Origin: Lacipirellula parvula
GTDB lineage: Bacteria > Planctomycetota > Planctomycetia > Pirellulales > Lacipirellulaceae
DNA length: 64,000 bases
Assembly: GCF_009177095.1 (NCBI RefSeq)
Contig: NZ_AP021861.1
Location: 1,426,001 to 1,490,000, forward strand
Direction: 5' to 3'
A model generated the notes under the pieces. It was not told the origin of the DNA and did not search any database. It saw only the letters and a program-made list of their open reading frames with translations. This document shows, piece by piece, positions 16,826-25,526 of this stretch (position 1 is the stretch's first letter; every line of letters starts with the position of its first letter). A program made the position numbers and the translations under genes.

Positions 16826-17767
16826 ATGTTCGAGCTGCAATCTACAACTTACGGAGCTCGCACGCCGGCGCCAACGAACTCTCAGCGCGGCTTTACGCTG
16901 ATCGAGTTGCTGGTCGTGATTGCGGTGATCGGTCTGCTCACGGCGCTACTGCTGCCTGCCGTGCAGGCGGCCCGCGAGTCGTCGCGCAAGGCGACCTGCG
17001 CGAACAACATGCGGCAGATGGGACTTGCGGCCTCTCAGTTCGCCACGGCTCGCGGGACGTATCCGTGCAGCTGGCCCAATGGGGATGCGTCGATCACTTG
17101 GGCGCGGGAGTTGTTGCCGTACCTTGAGCTGCGCTCGCTCTGCGATGCGTGGGACGACCGCCTGGGATTCTTCGAGGGCGCGAACGGCGACTTGGCGGCG
17201 ACGATCGTGCCGACGTACAAGTGCCCCACGGCGCCCAGCGACGATGTGTACGAGTATGAGAAGATTGGGCCGCAACCGACGCGGATGGCGACCATCGACT
17301 ACAAAGGATGCCAGGGGGCGAACTCCAACGACCCGATCGTGAAGCATTGGGGGAGGACCGGCTGGGCGGCCGGAATCATCAGCCGCGAGTACACGAGTCC
17401 CGGCAAGATTACCGACGGGCTATCGCAAACAGTTTTGCTGGTGGAATCGGCGGGGGGCTCGGAGCTCTATGGTCCTGAGCGAAGCGCGTGGACGCCGGCG
17501 CGCATCTGGTACCCCGAGGATGGGTCGTGGGTGGGCCGCGCACTGAGCAGCGTTTCGCCAACCGCCTACGCAGCTATCAAACGCGTGAGCCGCTGCACGG
17601 TGAACTGTTCGAACTCGTACGACTACGGGCCCTACGCGTTTCACGACGGGGGCGCCTACGCGGTGTTGGCGGATGGGAGCGTTCGGTTTCTTTCCGAAGA
17701 GATTGAGCCGGTGATTTTGCTGGGGCTCTATTGTTATGACGATGGGGACGCGCTGTCGGGGTTTTGA
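16826..17767 (+). CDS. DUF1559 pseudopilin-like protein
   Basis: The 313-residue protein opens with a prepilin cleavage and methylation site (QRGFTLIELLVVIAVIG, Gly-Phe at 22-23) and the LLPAVQAARESSRKATCANN segment of the DUF1559 family. The C-terminal HDGGAYAVLADGSVRFLSE is the family's H-x9-DG signature. DUF1559 proteins are numerous in planctomycetes and probably form extracellular pseudopili, processed by a prepilin peptidase. The gene is divergent from the PEP-CTERM gene, with a 279-base shared upstream region. Confidence 0.93.
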   Translation: MFELQSTTYGARTPAPTNSQRGFTLIELLVVIAVIGLLTALLLPAVQAARESSRKATCANNMRQMGLAASQFATARGTYPCSWPNGDASITWARELLPYLELRSLCDAWDDRLGFFEGANGDLAATIVPTYKCPTAPSDDVYEYEKIGPQPTRMATIDYKGCQGANSNDPIVKHWGRTGWAAGIISREYTSPGKITDGLSQTVLLVESAGGSELYGPERSAWTPARIWYPEDGSWVGRALSSVSPTAYAAIKRVSRCTVNCSNSYDYGPYAFHDGGAYAVLADGSVRFLSEEIEPVILLGLYCYDDGDALSGF

Positions 17768-17861
17768 CGGCGTCGCCGTTTGATCGCGCGTTTGCCAAGA
17801 ATGCGGCGCGAAGCGGCCGCATGCTTACGATGGTGCGGCGATGTCTTGCGGAATGGTAAGC

Positions 17862-17889
17862 GACCCCCGGGCGGAGCCCGGGGCTAGGG
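17862..17889. repeat. CCCCGGGC repeat, single copy
   Basis: GACCCCCGGGCGGAGCCCGG and the following GGCTAGGG form one arm of the family found as inverted pairs at 24235-24320 and 32599-32689. It lies between two convergent genes and could act as a stem-loop 3' end for either. Confidence 0.8.
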
Positions 17890-17915
17890 AAGACGCGACG
17901 CGCTGGAATGGGGGG

Positions 17916-20900
17916 CTAGAAGTCCAAGTGCGAGCCGGCGAGGTTGGCGAAGGCGTGGTCGAGCGAGTTCAACGCGTCGGGGTTCGCTGCTGCTGCTTCT
18001 TCGTCGTCGTTGTAACTTAGTCCGAAGTCCTCGGCGTCGCTGTGTGCTGAGCGCTTGAGCCCGGTCGGCGAGAAGCTCGACCAGAACGCGTGCCGCGATG
18101 GCGTGGAGTAGTTATCGGCGTCTTGTTGCGTTGCGGCTGCTCTTGGCGAGGCGGCTCGCGTTACGAGGCCTTCGCCGGCTAGCCAGAACCAGTGTTGAGT
18201 TACCGGAGTCGCAGCTGAGCTTTCGCTGGCGGGCGGCGACGGTTGATCTTCGCTGTTCGTGATTGCGAGCGTTGTGGGCGCTATCGCAGGCATAGCGAAC
18301 GTGGCGCTGGCTGGGGCCATCGCGGGCGCGGCGGCGGGGGCCGCAGCGGTGACGGCTCCGCTTGTGCCGAATTGCGTTTTCCAAACGGCTAAGTCGGCGG
18401 CGTTGACGGCGCCGTTGTTATCGGCGTCGCCGTTGGCTTTCGTCGCGTTTGACGCGATGCCGAAGCCGCGTTGCCAGGCGAGGAAGTCGCGGCCGTCGAC
18501 TCGGCTGTCGGCGTTGAAGTCGGCGGAGGCCGCGACGCTGGCGACGCCTTCGTAGGCGCCGACGTCGATGCGGCCGTTGAGCACTCGCGCGAACGCGCCG
18601 CCGCGTTGGTCGACGCTGGGCGGAGATGCGTAGCCGGGGTTGCCGGCGTCGATGGCGGGGCTGCCGGTAAGGAGGGCCATTGTCGGCGTGGGGCCGCCGT
18701 TGTTTTGCAGCGGGCCGAGCTTGGGATCGGCGCTGCTCACGACGGCGCCGGCGAAGCCGCTGAAGGTGCGGATGAGGTTGTAGCTGCCGGAGGTGGCGTT
18801 GACGCCGTTGCCGATGGTCGCGCCGGTGAAGTCTTCGCCGGCGGGGGCGCTGGCTTGGCCGATGATCGTGTTGTTAATGACGGCGTCGGCGGTGATTGAA
18901 TCTGTGGTGGCGTATCCGTCGTCGCCGAGATTGTAGACGCCGCGGCCGGCTTGGGCGGCGATGTTGGCGAAGATCGTGCTGCTGGAGATGGTGATCGTGC
19001 CGTTGTGATTGTAGAGGGCGCCGCCGATTCCGGAGCCGCCGACGTCCCCTACCCCGCCGACAGCCGTGTTGGCGGCGAGCGTGCTATTGCTGATGATGAC
19101 GATGCCGGCTTCGTTGAAGATGGCGCCTCCCATGCCCGAGCCGCCATTGCCGCCGATGCCGCTATTGCCGCCCGCGCCGCCGCCAAAGCCGCCGGCTCCG
19201 CCGATGCCGGGGAATGACGAGGCGTACCCGCCGCCGCCGCCCCCGCCGCCGTAGCCGCCGATGCCGCCGGGTTGACCGCCGGAACTGCTGCCATCGCTCG
19301 CTCCGCCCGCGCCGCCGCCGCCGAAGCCGCCATCTTCGCCGTAGCCGCTACTGCCCGCGCCGCCGTTGGGCCCACCGCCCGAGCTGCCGTTGTTGTTGGC
19401 GACGTTGGCGCCTTTGACGTTCAGGCCGCCGCCGCCTGAGCCGCCGTTACCTTCGAGCGTTTCGTTGAACATGCCGCCGGCGCCCCCTTGGGCGATGTTG
19501 GCGGTGAGCGTGCTATTGAGGATTTGTAGCGTGCCTTGGTTAAAGACAGCGCCGCCCAGGCCGGCGCTGCCGCCGCCGCCGCCGCCGAGGAAGAAATCGC
19601 CGCCGGCGAAGCCGCGAGCCGTTCCCCCAGTGAGCGTCAGGTTTTGTAGCGTGAGATTTCCGCTGTTCGTGACGTCGAAGAGTCGCATCGTAGTTCCGGC
19701 CGCGGTAACGGTGACGCCGCTGTTGCCGGCGGGGCCCGTGACGACGATGTTGCTCGTGATCGGCAGCGCCGTGGGACCGACGCGGCCGGAGCCGACGGTC
19801 GTCAGCGTGATCGTTTTGCCGTTCAGATTGCTGGCGAAGGTGATCGTGTTCGAGATGCCGCCGACGAGCGTGACCTGGGCCTTTTCGCTCGCGGAGAGGG
19901 CGTCGTAAGAGCGCGTGCCGTTGGCGAGTTCGATCGCTTCGCGGAGCGAAAGCGTGGCGGCGACGTTGGTTTCGTCGATTTCAGCGTTGACGATCATGCT
20001 GGCGACGAGGCGGTACTCGAAGGCGCCGACGTCGATGTTCGTCGGATCGCGCGGCAGGCCGCGCTGATCGGTCGCGGGGACGCCGTTGCCGGGGAGCAGG
20101 TCGATGCCTTGATTGATGGCCGGACTGCCGGCGAGCAGCGCCATCGTGCGGGTGAGGCCGCCGTTCTCTTGGAGCGGACCGAGTTGCGGATCGGCGTTGC
20201 TGGCTCCGCCAAGAAACCCAAACTGTACGCCCATCAAGTTACCATTGCCGGTGCTGGTATGACCGGCGCCGACGGCGAAGGAGGTGTAGTCGTCTACCGT
20301 CGGCGCGCCAACATGACTGATGATCGTGTTGTTGATGTGCGCGGCGGCCAAGGTCGTGTCGGAGATGCTGAAGACGCCGCTGCCGGCCCGCGCCAGCGTC
20401 GAGCCGTCGCCCTGCGTGACGGTGTTCGAGGCGATGGTGCTGTTGGTGATCGTGATCGTGCCGCTGCGATTGAAGATCGCGCCGCCGAGGCCTTGGCCGG
20501 CGCCGCCGTTCCGGGCGGGATCAATCGCCGTACCGCCGGCGCCGCCGACGGCTGCGTTGGCGGTGAAGGTGGAGTTGACGATGGTGACGGCGCCCGCTTC
20601 GTTGAAGATGGCGCCTCCCATGCCGGCCCCGCCGCCGCCAGCGCCGCTTTGCGATTCGAAGGTCGCGCCGCCCCCCGCGTGCCCCGCGCCGCCGCCATAC
20701 CCGGCCGCGCCGCCGACGCCCGCGTGATCGGCTCCGCCGCCGCCGCCGCCGCCAAAGCCGCCGGCGCCGCCAGCGCCCTTGTACGATCCGCCGCCGCCGC
20801 CCCCGCCGCCCAGGGTTCCTTTGCCGCCCGTTCCGCCGATGATGGAGGGATCGAGGCCCGCGCCGCCGCCCCCGCCGCCGCTGCCGATCAAGCCGGCGTT

Positions 20901-21683
20901 CATGCCGTTGTTCCCGCCCGATGCGCCGCCGTTGCCGCCGCCATTGCCGCCGCCGAAGCCGCCTGTGTTCGAGTTCGCCGATTGTCCGACGTTGGTCATC
21001 CCGCCGCCGCCCCCGCCGCCGCGGCCGGTGAGACTCGCGAGGTACGAACCGCCGGCGCCCCCGACGGCATCGTTGTCGTCGAGCGTGCAGCCCTCGATGG
21101 TGAGGTTGCCGCGATTGAAGATGGCGCCCCCCATGCCGGCGCTGCCGCCCCCGGCGCCGCTAAGCGCCGCGTTGCCGCCGGCCAGGCCTTGCGCGAGACC
21201 ATTGGTGAGCGTGAGCCCCTTCAGCGTGAGGTTGCTGCCGACGTCGACGTAGAAGAACCGAAAGGCCGCGCCGCTACGGGCGATGTTGACGCCCTGCGAC
21301 ATGCCCGTCACGCCATCGATGGTCAGCGTAGTGTTGTTGCGAACTTGAAACGCGGTGGCGCCGACGTTCGTTGCAAACGGATTGACGAAGTCGCCGGCGA
21401 GCGAGATTGTGCCGCCGTCGAGTGCCGGTGCGAACTGAATGACATCGTCGCCCGTGCCGCCGTTGATGCGGTTGACGCTGGAGTTGATGACGTAGGCCAA
21501 GGAACCGACGCCAATTTCGTCGGCGGTGGTGACGGTCAGCACGGCGAGCAGGCGGCGATCCTCGAGTAAGAACACTTGCGGCACGTAGCCGCGCTGTGAA
21601 GAACGCCGCGGCTGGCGGCGGCGAGCGCGAGACGACTGCATGCGGGGGAGGATGGAATCATGCAGCCACTTTTTGAAGTTCAT
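17916..21683 (-). CDS. Giant secreted Gly-rich protein, choice-of-anchor-Q type, with dockerin repeat
   Basis: The 1255-residue protein has the planctomycetal extracellular N-terminus: basic stretch, then QVFLLEDRRLLAV (about 37-49). Two long similar halves follow (about 50-560 and 565-1060). Each has parallel-beta-helix-like strands (LTLTNGLAQGLAGGN, LTLTGGTARGFAGGD), Gly-rich blocks, AGGGGAGMGGAIFNEAG-like units, and ends in a SPAINQG / SPAIDAG ...DVGA.FE(Y) choice-of-anchor-Q signature. A dockerin-like segment (DFNADSRVDGRDFLAWQRGF, then DADNNGAVNAADLAVWKTQF) follows near 1090. The protein is probably a surface-associated adhesin. The reverse frames give long Ala/Pro-rich ORFs that are only shadows. 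Confidence 0.85.
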   Translation of the reverse strand: MNFKKWLHDSILPRMQSSRARRRQPRRSSQRGYVPQVFLLEDRRLLAVLTVTTADEIGVGSLAYVINSSVNRINGGTGDDVIQFAPALDGGTISLAGDFVNPFATNVGATAFQVRNNTTLTIDGVTGMSQGVNIARSGAAFRFFYVDVGSNLTLKGLTLTNGLAQGLAGGNAALSGAGGGSAGMGGAIFNRGNLTIEGCTLDDNDAVGGAGGSYLASLTGRGGGGGGGMTNVGQSANSNTGGFGGGNGGGNGGASGGNNGMNAGLIGSGGGGGGAGLDPSIIGGTGGKGTLGGGGGGGGSYKGAGGAGGFGGGGGGGADHAGVGGAAGYGGGAGHAGGGATFESQSGAGGGGAGMGGAIFNEAGAVTIVNSTFTANAAVGGAGGTAIDPARNGGAGQGLGGAIFNRSGTITITNSTIASNTVTQGDGSTLARAGSGVFSISDTTLAAAHINNTIISHVGAPTVDDYTSFAVGAGHTSTGNGNLMGVQFGFLGGASNADPQLGPLQENGGLTRTMALLAGSPAINQGIDLLPGNGVPATDQRGLPRDPTNIDVGAFEYRLVASMIVNAEIDETNVAATLSLREAIELANGTRSYDALSASEKAQVTLVGGISNTITFASNLNGKTITLTTVGSGRVGPTALPITSNIVVTGPAGNSGVTVTAAGTTMRLFDVTNSGNLTLQNLTLTGGTARGFAGGDFFLGGGGGGSAGLGGAVFNQGTLQILNSTLTANIAQGGAGGMFNETLEGNGGSGGGGLNVKGANVANNNGSSGGGPNGGAGSSGYGEDGGFGGGGAGGASDGSSSGGQPGGIGGYGGGGGGGGYASSFPGIGGAGGFGGGAGGNSGIGGNGGSGMGGAIFNEAGIVIISNSTLAANTAVGGVGDVGGSGIGGALYNHNGTITISSSTIFANIAAQAGRGVYNLGDDGYATTDSITADAVINNTIIGQASAPAGEDFTGATIGNGVNATSGSYNLIRTFSGFAGAVVSSADPKLGPLQNNGGPTPTMALLTGSPAIDAGNPGYASPPSVDQRGGAFARVLNGRIDVGAYEGVASVAASADFNADSRVDGRDFLAWQRGFGIASNATKANGDADNNGAVNAADLAVWKTQFGTSGAVTAAAPAAAPAMAPASATFAMPAIAPTTLAITNSEDQPSPPASESSAATPVTQHWFWLAGEGLVTRAASPRAAATQQDADNYSTPSRHAFWSSFSPTGLKRSAHSDAEDFGLSYNDDEEAAAANPDALNSLDHAFANLAGSHLDF

Positions 21684-21868
21684 CGGGGGCTCGGCGCGTT
21701 GCGTTTGAAGAGAGATTTACGCGGGATTTCAGCCGTGTGTCAGCGGTGCGGCTGGCACATTCTGGGTGCGCGCGGGGAGAGAAGTCAACGAGAATCGTGA
21801 AAAGTCGCGCGGAGATGACGGGCGCGTCAGCAATTCTCTGCGGGGAGAGGCTTCGTGGCCTGCAGAGT

Positions 21869-21925
21869 GCCTCTTGCGGCTGCGCCGCCCAGGTAGGCGA
21901 GTACGCCAACCTGGGCTACCCGTTA
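21869..21925. repeat. Dispersed repeat at a PEP-CTERM gene end, copy 2
   Basis: This copy is nearly identical to 15619-15677. It lies just downstream (minus-strand sense) of the stop of the PEP-CTERM gene at 21942, rather than inside it. Confidence 0.85.
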
Positions 21926-21941
21926 GGGACTGCGTGCGGTG

Positions 21942-22925
21942 CTAGCGCCGGCGGCGGAGGGCGAGGCTGGCGAGGGCAAACGCTAGGAGCGTTGCGGCGG
22001 CTGGTTCCGGGACGCTGCTTGCGGCGGCGAGCGCTGGCGGCGTACCGAGGCCGAACTCGCGTTGCCAGGTGAGAAAGTCGGCGCCATCGACGGCGCCGTC
22101 GTCGTTGGCGTCGCCTTGGTTCTTGGTCGCTCCCGACGCGATGCCCATGCCGAGCTTCCATTGGGAGAGGTCGGCGCCGTCGATGTAGCCGTTGCCGTCG
22201 AAGTCGGCGGCGTAGACGGGAGGCGGAGTCGTCGTGACGCTAGAGATCACGCCGCTCCAATCCCACTCCATCGCCGGGTCGTAGTTGCCGAAGAACGCGT
22301 TGTCGGCCGTCGCCGATACCTGAAACGCGTTGCCCGCAATTGAAAATGTTCCGCTCCCATTTGCCGGGACGGAACCAAAGTAGCCGACCGAGTTGTAGTT
22401 GGCCGTGAGGTTGATTCCGGTCACTGCGCCGTTCGCAACGGTCACCGAGCCTGAGTAGCTTTGCAACTCGGTGGTGAAGCTGAGCCAGCTGCCGTTCACG
22501 TAGTTGGCGTTGAGCGGATCACGTTCGATGCCGAGGGTGAGGCCGGTGATCGTCGCTGAGCCGCTGCCGCCGACGAGGCTGGCGTCGTCGTACGTGAAAT
22601 TGCCGAACTTCATGACGCTGTCGTTCGGAAAGAAATCAAAATTGTTGTTGTAGGTTTGCGAGAGGTTTTGCGTGTTCCAGAACGGTTGCCGCGTCGTGCC
22701 GGGGTAGGTCATGTTGAGTTGGCAGATGCCTTCGGACCAATAGGCAATGAAGTTGGACGTGGGGTCGGCGACGGCGTCGAGCGACACGGCGACGGTTGCT
22801 GCGTGAATATCAGCGCGACTTGCTGCAGCGAATATTGCAGTGCTCGCGAAGACGATTCGAAAGCAGTGGATGAATGCGGCGCAGCGTGGCATGAGGATCA
22901 GTAGTCTTAGTGACTCGTCGTGCAT
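21942..22925 (-). CDS. PEP-CTERM protein with dockerin-like segment
   Basis: The 327-residue protein has a signal peptide (from M12, MPRCAAFIHCFRIVFASTAI, cleavage near ASRADI), a beta-rich body with no recognised domain, a two-part dockerin-like segment (DFDGNGYIDGADLSQWKLGM, then DANDDGAVDGADFLTWQREF) and a complete PEP-CTERM tail (VPEPAAATLLAFALASLALR then Arg residues). The intact tail contrasts with the repeat-altered tail of the gene at 15614. Either M1 (22925) or M12 (22892) could be used. Surface-exposed after exosortase processing; function unknown. Confidence 0.85.
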   Translation of the reverse strand: MHDESLRLLILMPRCAAFIHCFRIVFASTAIFAAASRADIHAATVAVSLDAVADPTSNFIAYWSEGICQLNMTYPGTTRQPFWNTQNLSQTYNNNFDFFPNDSVMKFGNFTYDDASLVGGSGSATITGLTLGIERDPLNANYVNGSWLSFTTELQSYSGSVTVANGAVTGINLTANYNSVGYFGSVPANGSGTFSIAGNAFQVSATADNAFFGNYDPAMEWDWSGVISSVTTTPPPVYAADFDGNGYIDGADLSQWKLGMGIASGATKNQGDANDDGAVDGADFLTWQREFGLGTPPALAAASSVPEPAAATLLAFALASLALRRRR

Positions 22926-23323
22926 GAGAACTTCGCAGCCACTCCATTGAGCGGCTGCGAACGAAATTGAGTCTACCTAAACATGCTGCGGAACGCGCTC
23001 GAATCGATGCGCGGTTTGTCGCGAGAGCGATTCGAGCCGACTCGTCGACATGCCATCGTTCAGCTGGGGATCAGCTAGGTACAAAGTGCGTGTCGCAGTG
23101 TGCGACATGTGTTGTCGTGGTTTTCGACGCTGCGCCGCCGGTACGTAAGCGCATCGTATTCGTACGGCGTGATGAGATCGTGCAAGCGACGAAATAGCCT
23201 GCTTTTACCGGCAAATCAGCTAGCGACGCTTTTTGCAGCCAAGTACTCTGTTCATGTCGCGGTGCGGCATACGCCGCTAGAGTTATCGTCTTCTGAAGTT
23301 TCACCCCCACCCAGGTCAGCCTC
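22926..23323. other. Divergent upstream region of two PEP-CTERM genes
   Basis: No gene seen in this 398-base gap. It should hold promoters for both flanking genes. A small GTCGCAGTGTGCGAC hairpin lies near 23090-23107. No other clear signal. Confidence 0.4.
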
Positions 23324-24148
23324 GTGAAAATCACAACTCGTTGTACGGCGCTTCTTGCCGCCGTATGCCTTCTGGGCAACGCTGCCTCTGCAGCGCCCAT
23401 CACGTTCAACGTCATCGATAGCTTGAGCTCGCTCAGCATCACTCCCGCCGCCGGCTTCTCTCCCGGGTCGGCTCCGACGCAGCCCCAAGGGCTCGGCGCT
23501 TGGTCGACCAAGTATTCGGGCATTGTCGTCGCCGACGTCACGTCCTCGACCATTCAGTTGCTGCCGACGACGCAACTCGTTGCCGGCATCAGCGGCAATT
23601 GGAGCCCGGGTCTTAACTACCCGTTACCAGCCGATTCGACCCGTGCGGAAACAGTGCCCGCGTATGTCAATTCAAGCGTCTTCGCAAACTACGGCACCAC
23701 GACGAATCTCAGTTCGATCGGCGGCCCCGCCGCTTCGAATTCGGCGATTCGCAATCTGCAGATTTCGCTCGCCGACAGCGCTCCGAAGCCGCTTACCGCG
23801 GGCCTCTTCGATGAAGCAGGCAGCACGCCGTCGTTCAAATCGGGGATTATTTACCTCAGCTACGGATCGACGTCGCCGAACGGGCCGCTCACGAATCTGG
23901 CGGGCGCCGGGATCGTGATCAACCCGACCACCGATTACACCGGCACTGGCTCGCTCGTGCGAACCGGCAACTTGCTGACGTTGACAGTTCCTGTGCAGTT
24001 CAGTGAGTCGCACTTCTTCGGCATGACGACATTCTACGGTACGATTGTCGCCACGGCGAACGTGCCTGTGCCGGAACCGGCGACGTTCGGCCTGCTGGGC
24101 GCCGCCGCTCCGCTGGGGCTGATGGTTCGTCGTTCGCTGAAGAAGTAA
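23324..24148 (+). CDS. PEP-CTERM protein, GTG start
   Basis: The 274-residue protein begins with a signal peptide (MKITTRCTALLAAVCLLGNA, cleavage near ASAAP) and ends with VPEPATFGLLGAAAPLGLMV followed by RRSLKK, a standard PEP-CTERM tail. The body is Ser/Thr/Gly-rich with no recognised domain and no dockerin. The GTG start at 23324 is required to keep the signal peptide. A clear terminator follows at 24183-24219, so it is a one-gene transcript. Confidence 0.85.
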   Translation: MKITTRCTALLAAVCLLGNAASAAPITFNVIDSLSSLSITPAAGFSPGSAPTQPQGLGAWSTKYSGIVVADVTSSTIQLLPTTQLVAGISGNWSPGLNYPLPADSTRAETVPAYVNSSVFANYGTTTNLSSIGGPAASNSAIRNLQISLADSAPKPLTAGLFDEAGSTPSFKSGIIYLSYGSTSPNGPLTNLAGAGIVINPTTDYTGTGSLVRTGNLLTLTVPVQFSESHFFGMTTFYGTIVATANVPVPEPATFGLLGAAAPLGLMVRRSLKK

Positions 24149-24182
24149 CGCTGGCGATCGCCGTCAAAGTTATCAGATACAG

Positions 24183-24219
24183 AAGCGAGGGCTGAGCGTT
24201 ACTCGGCCCTCGCTTTTTT
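24183..24219 (+). terminator. Rho-independent terminator of the PEP-CTERM gene
   Basis: AAGCGAGGGC and GCCCTCGCTT form a 10-bp stem with a 13-base loop, followed by a run of T (six T in total from 24214). It lies 35 bases after the stop at 24148. Confidence 0.9.
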
Positions 24220-24234
24220 GATGCGCTGGCGTTT

Positions 24235-24320
24235 TAGCCCCGGGCTCCGCCCGGGGGTAGCATCACGCGCGGCGATGCCTACCGGAATGGCGACCTACCC
24301 CCGGGCGGAGCCCGGGGCTA
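24235..24320. repeat. CCCCGGGC inverted repeat pair
   Basis: The arms TAGCCCCGGGCTCCGCCCGG (24235 on) and its reverse complement (ending 24320) enclose about 34 bases. The right arm encodes the last residues and TAG stop of the HTH gene. The same family occurs at 17862-17889 and 32599-32689. Confidence 0.9.
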
Positions 24321-24549
24321 AAAGCGGCGCCGAGTCGGCTTCGTATTCCAGAATATCGCCAGGCTGGCACTCGAGCGCTTTGCAAATGGCTTCGAGCGTC
24401 GAGAAGCGGATGGCTTTCGCTTTGTCGTTTTTGAGGACCGAAATGTTGGCCATCGTGATGCCGACCCGCTCGGCAAGCTCGGTGACGCTCATCTTGCGGC
24501 GCGCCAGCATGACGTCGATGTTGATGATGATGGCCATGCCCGCTTTCAT
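24295..24549 (-). CDS. YozG-like XRE-family HTH regulator
   Basis: The 84-residue protein is a single helix-turn-helix of the Cro/CI type: IIINIDVMLARRKMSVTELA, GITMANISVLKNDKAKAIRF, STLEAICKALECQPGDILEY. This matches the YozG-like group that is normally encoded beside a DUF2975 membrane protein, as here. The start codon overlaps the DUF2975 stop by one base (TAATG), implying translational coupling. The final residues (APLLAPGSARG) and the stop come from a palindromic repeat and are outside the fold. Confidence 0.9.
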   Translation of the reverse strand: MKAGMAIIINIDVMLARRKMSVTELAERVGITMANISVLKNDKAKAIRFSTLEAICKALECQPGDILEYEADSAPLLAPGSARG

Positions 24550-25025
24550 TACACCGTGAAGTCGTTTTCGGATTTGATGTCGACGGCGTTTTGCAGAACT
24601 CGTTCTAACATCGCTGCCGCGGCGGCGGCGACGATTGTGGGGAAGATCACCAGCAGCCGCAACATGACGCCTGGCGGGCCGTCGTCTCCCTCAGCGAAGG
24701 GGACGAAGGCGAAGCTGAACAGGGTGAACCCGATCATCGCGATCGCGCAGTACTTGATTGTGCGCAAGGCGTGAACGGCTGCGGGTGAGAAGACTTGGTT
24801 CTGCCCTGCATACCCAAGCACCTTGAAGGCTTGGTACAGCGCGACAAAGAACGGAACCGACGCGAGGTAGACGTACGCCAACAGCGGATCGTTGAAGTAG
24901 ACCTCGAAGGGCGTGGCGTGCGCGTTGCGACCTTCGAGGTGGGGCTCGCCGAGCAAGAAGGCGAGGACGGCGAGGCCGAACATGACGACGGCAGCTTGCA
25001 GAATGAAGATGGAGCTGCGTTTCAT
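24549..25025 (-). CDS. DUF2975 membrane protein
   Basis: The 158-residue protein has four hydrophobic segments (about 8-25, 52-70, 88-110 and 125-145), matching DUF2975. A conserved-looking GYAGQNQVFSPAAVHALRTI segment lies between helices two and three. DUF2975 proteins pair with small XRE regulators, and such pairs are thought to act as one-component membrane-linked regulation units, but the signal is unknown. The upstream 100 bases are AT-rich (25110-25170), the likely promoter. Confidence 0.88.
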   Translation of the reverse strand: MKRSSIFILQAAVVMFGLAVLAFLLGEPHLEGRNAHATPFEVYFNDPLLAYVYLASVPFFVALYQAFKVLGYAGQNQVFSPAAVHALRTIKYCAIAMIGFTLFSFAFVPFAEGDDGPPGVMLRLLVIFPTIVAAAAAAMLERVLQNAVDIKSENDFTV

Positions 25026-25526
25026 GGCAATGCACCTTCAGAAACGTTTGAAGGGAGTAAAACCGTACGCCCGGATCTAGAAGGGGCCACGGCGAGGCGT
25101 TGCCGAGTGGCCTTCATGTGATTGATTTTACTCGCTAATTTATCGTTTGTCAATAAATAATTATTGCTTTGCGTGGGGCGTGGCTCCCCTTAAAAGGGGA
25201 GGACGGTGAAGGGGGCGGGAGCCTTTTGCCACCCGGCAATCGTCAATTCAGCAGAAAGCCACCAGCGGCAGAGGGCTCTCAACCCATTGGCGCAGCGCAA
25301 CAAAAAAAGGCCCCGTCGACCGAAGTCGACGGGGCCTTTTGAGCGGGGACGCTACGGCGAAGACGGGAGATCCGCGCCGCAGCAGCTTGTTGAATCTTTC
25401 AACAAGCCCCTTTAATTATCTGAATCCGCGAGCATTCACGAGCGCCACGGGTTATTCGCTCGGGCCGGACGTTTGGGGCGTCACGGCGCCTCCATCGTTC
25501 GAACGCAAGTCTAGCGGAGTTCAGGC
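25026..25526. other. Intergenic region with AT-rich promoter block and terminator
   Basis: No gene. Positions 25110-25170 are strongly AT-rich and probably contain the promoter of the DUF2975-HTH pair. A degenerate G-rich repeat lies at about 25188-25230, a strong bidirectional terminator at 25303-25340, and a second hairpin (GCTTGTTGAA / TTCAACAAGC) at 25385-25407. Confidence 0.6.
25303..25340. terminator. Bidirectional rho-independent terminator
   Basis: AAAAGGCCCCGTCGAC (25305-25320) and its reverse complement (25325-25340) form a 16-bp stem with a CGAA tetraloop, with A and T runs on both ends. It is positioned to end the minus-strand HTH-receiver gene at 25527. Confidence 0.9.

Noticed and set aside
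20109-21569. Long Ala-rich plus-strand frame (486 codons), also 19366-19908 and 20779-21252
   Set aside because: They are antisense to the Gly-rich repeats of the 1255-residue secreted protein; GGC/GCC bias opens all frames there. No ribosome-binding site or domain.
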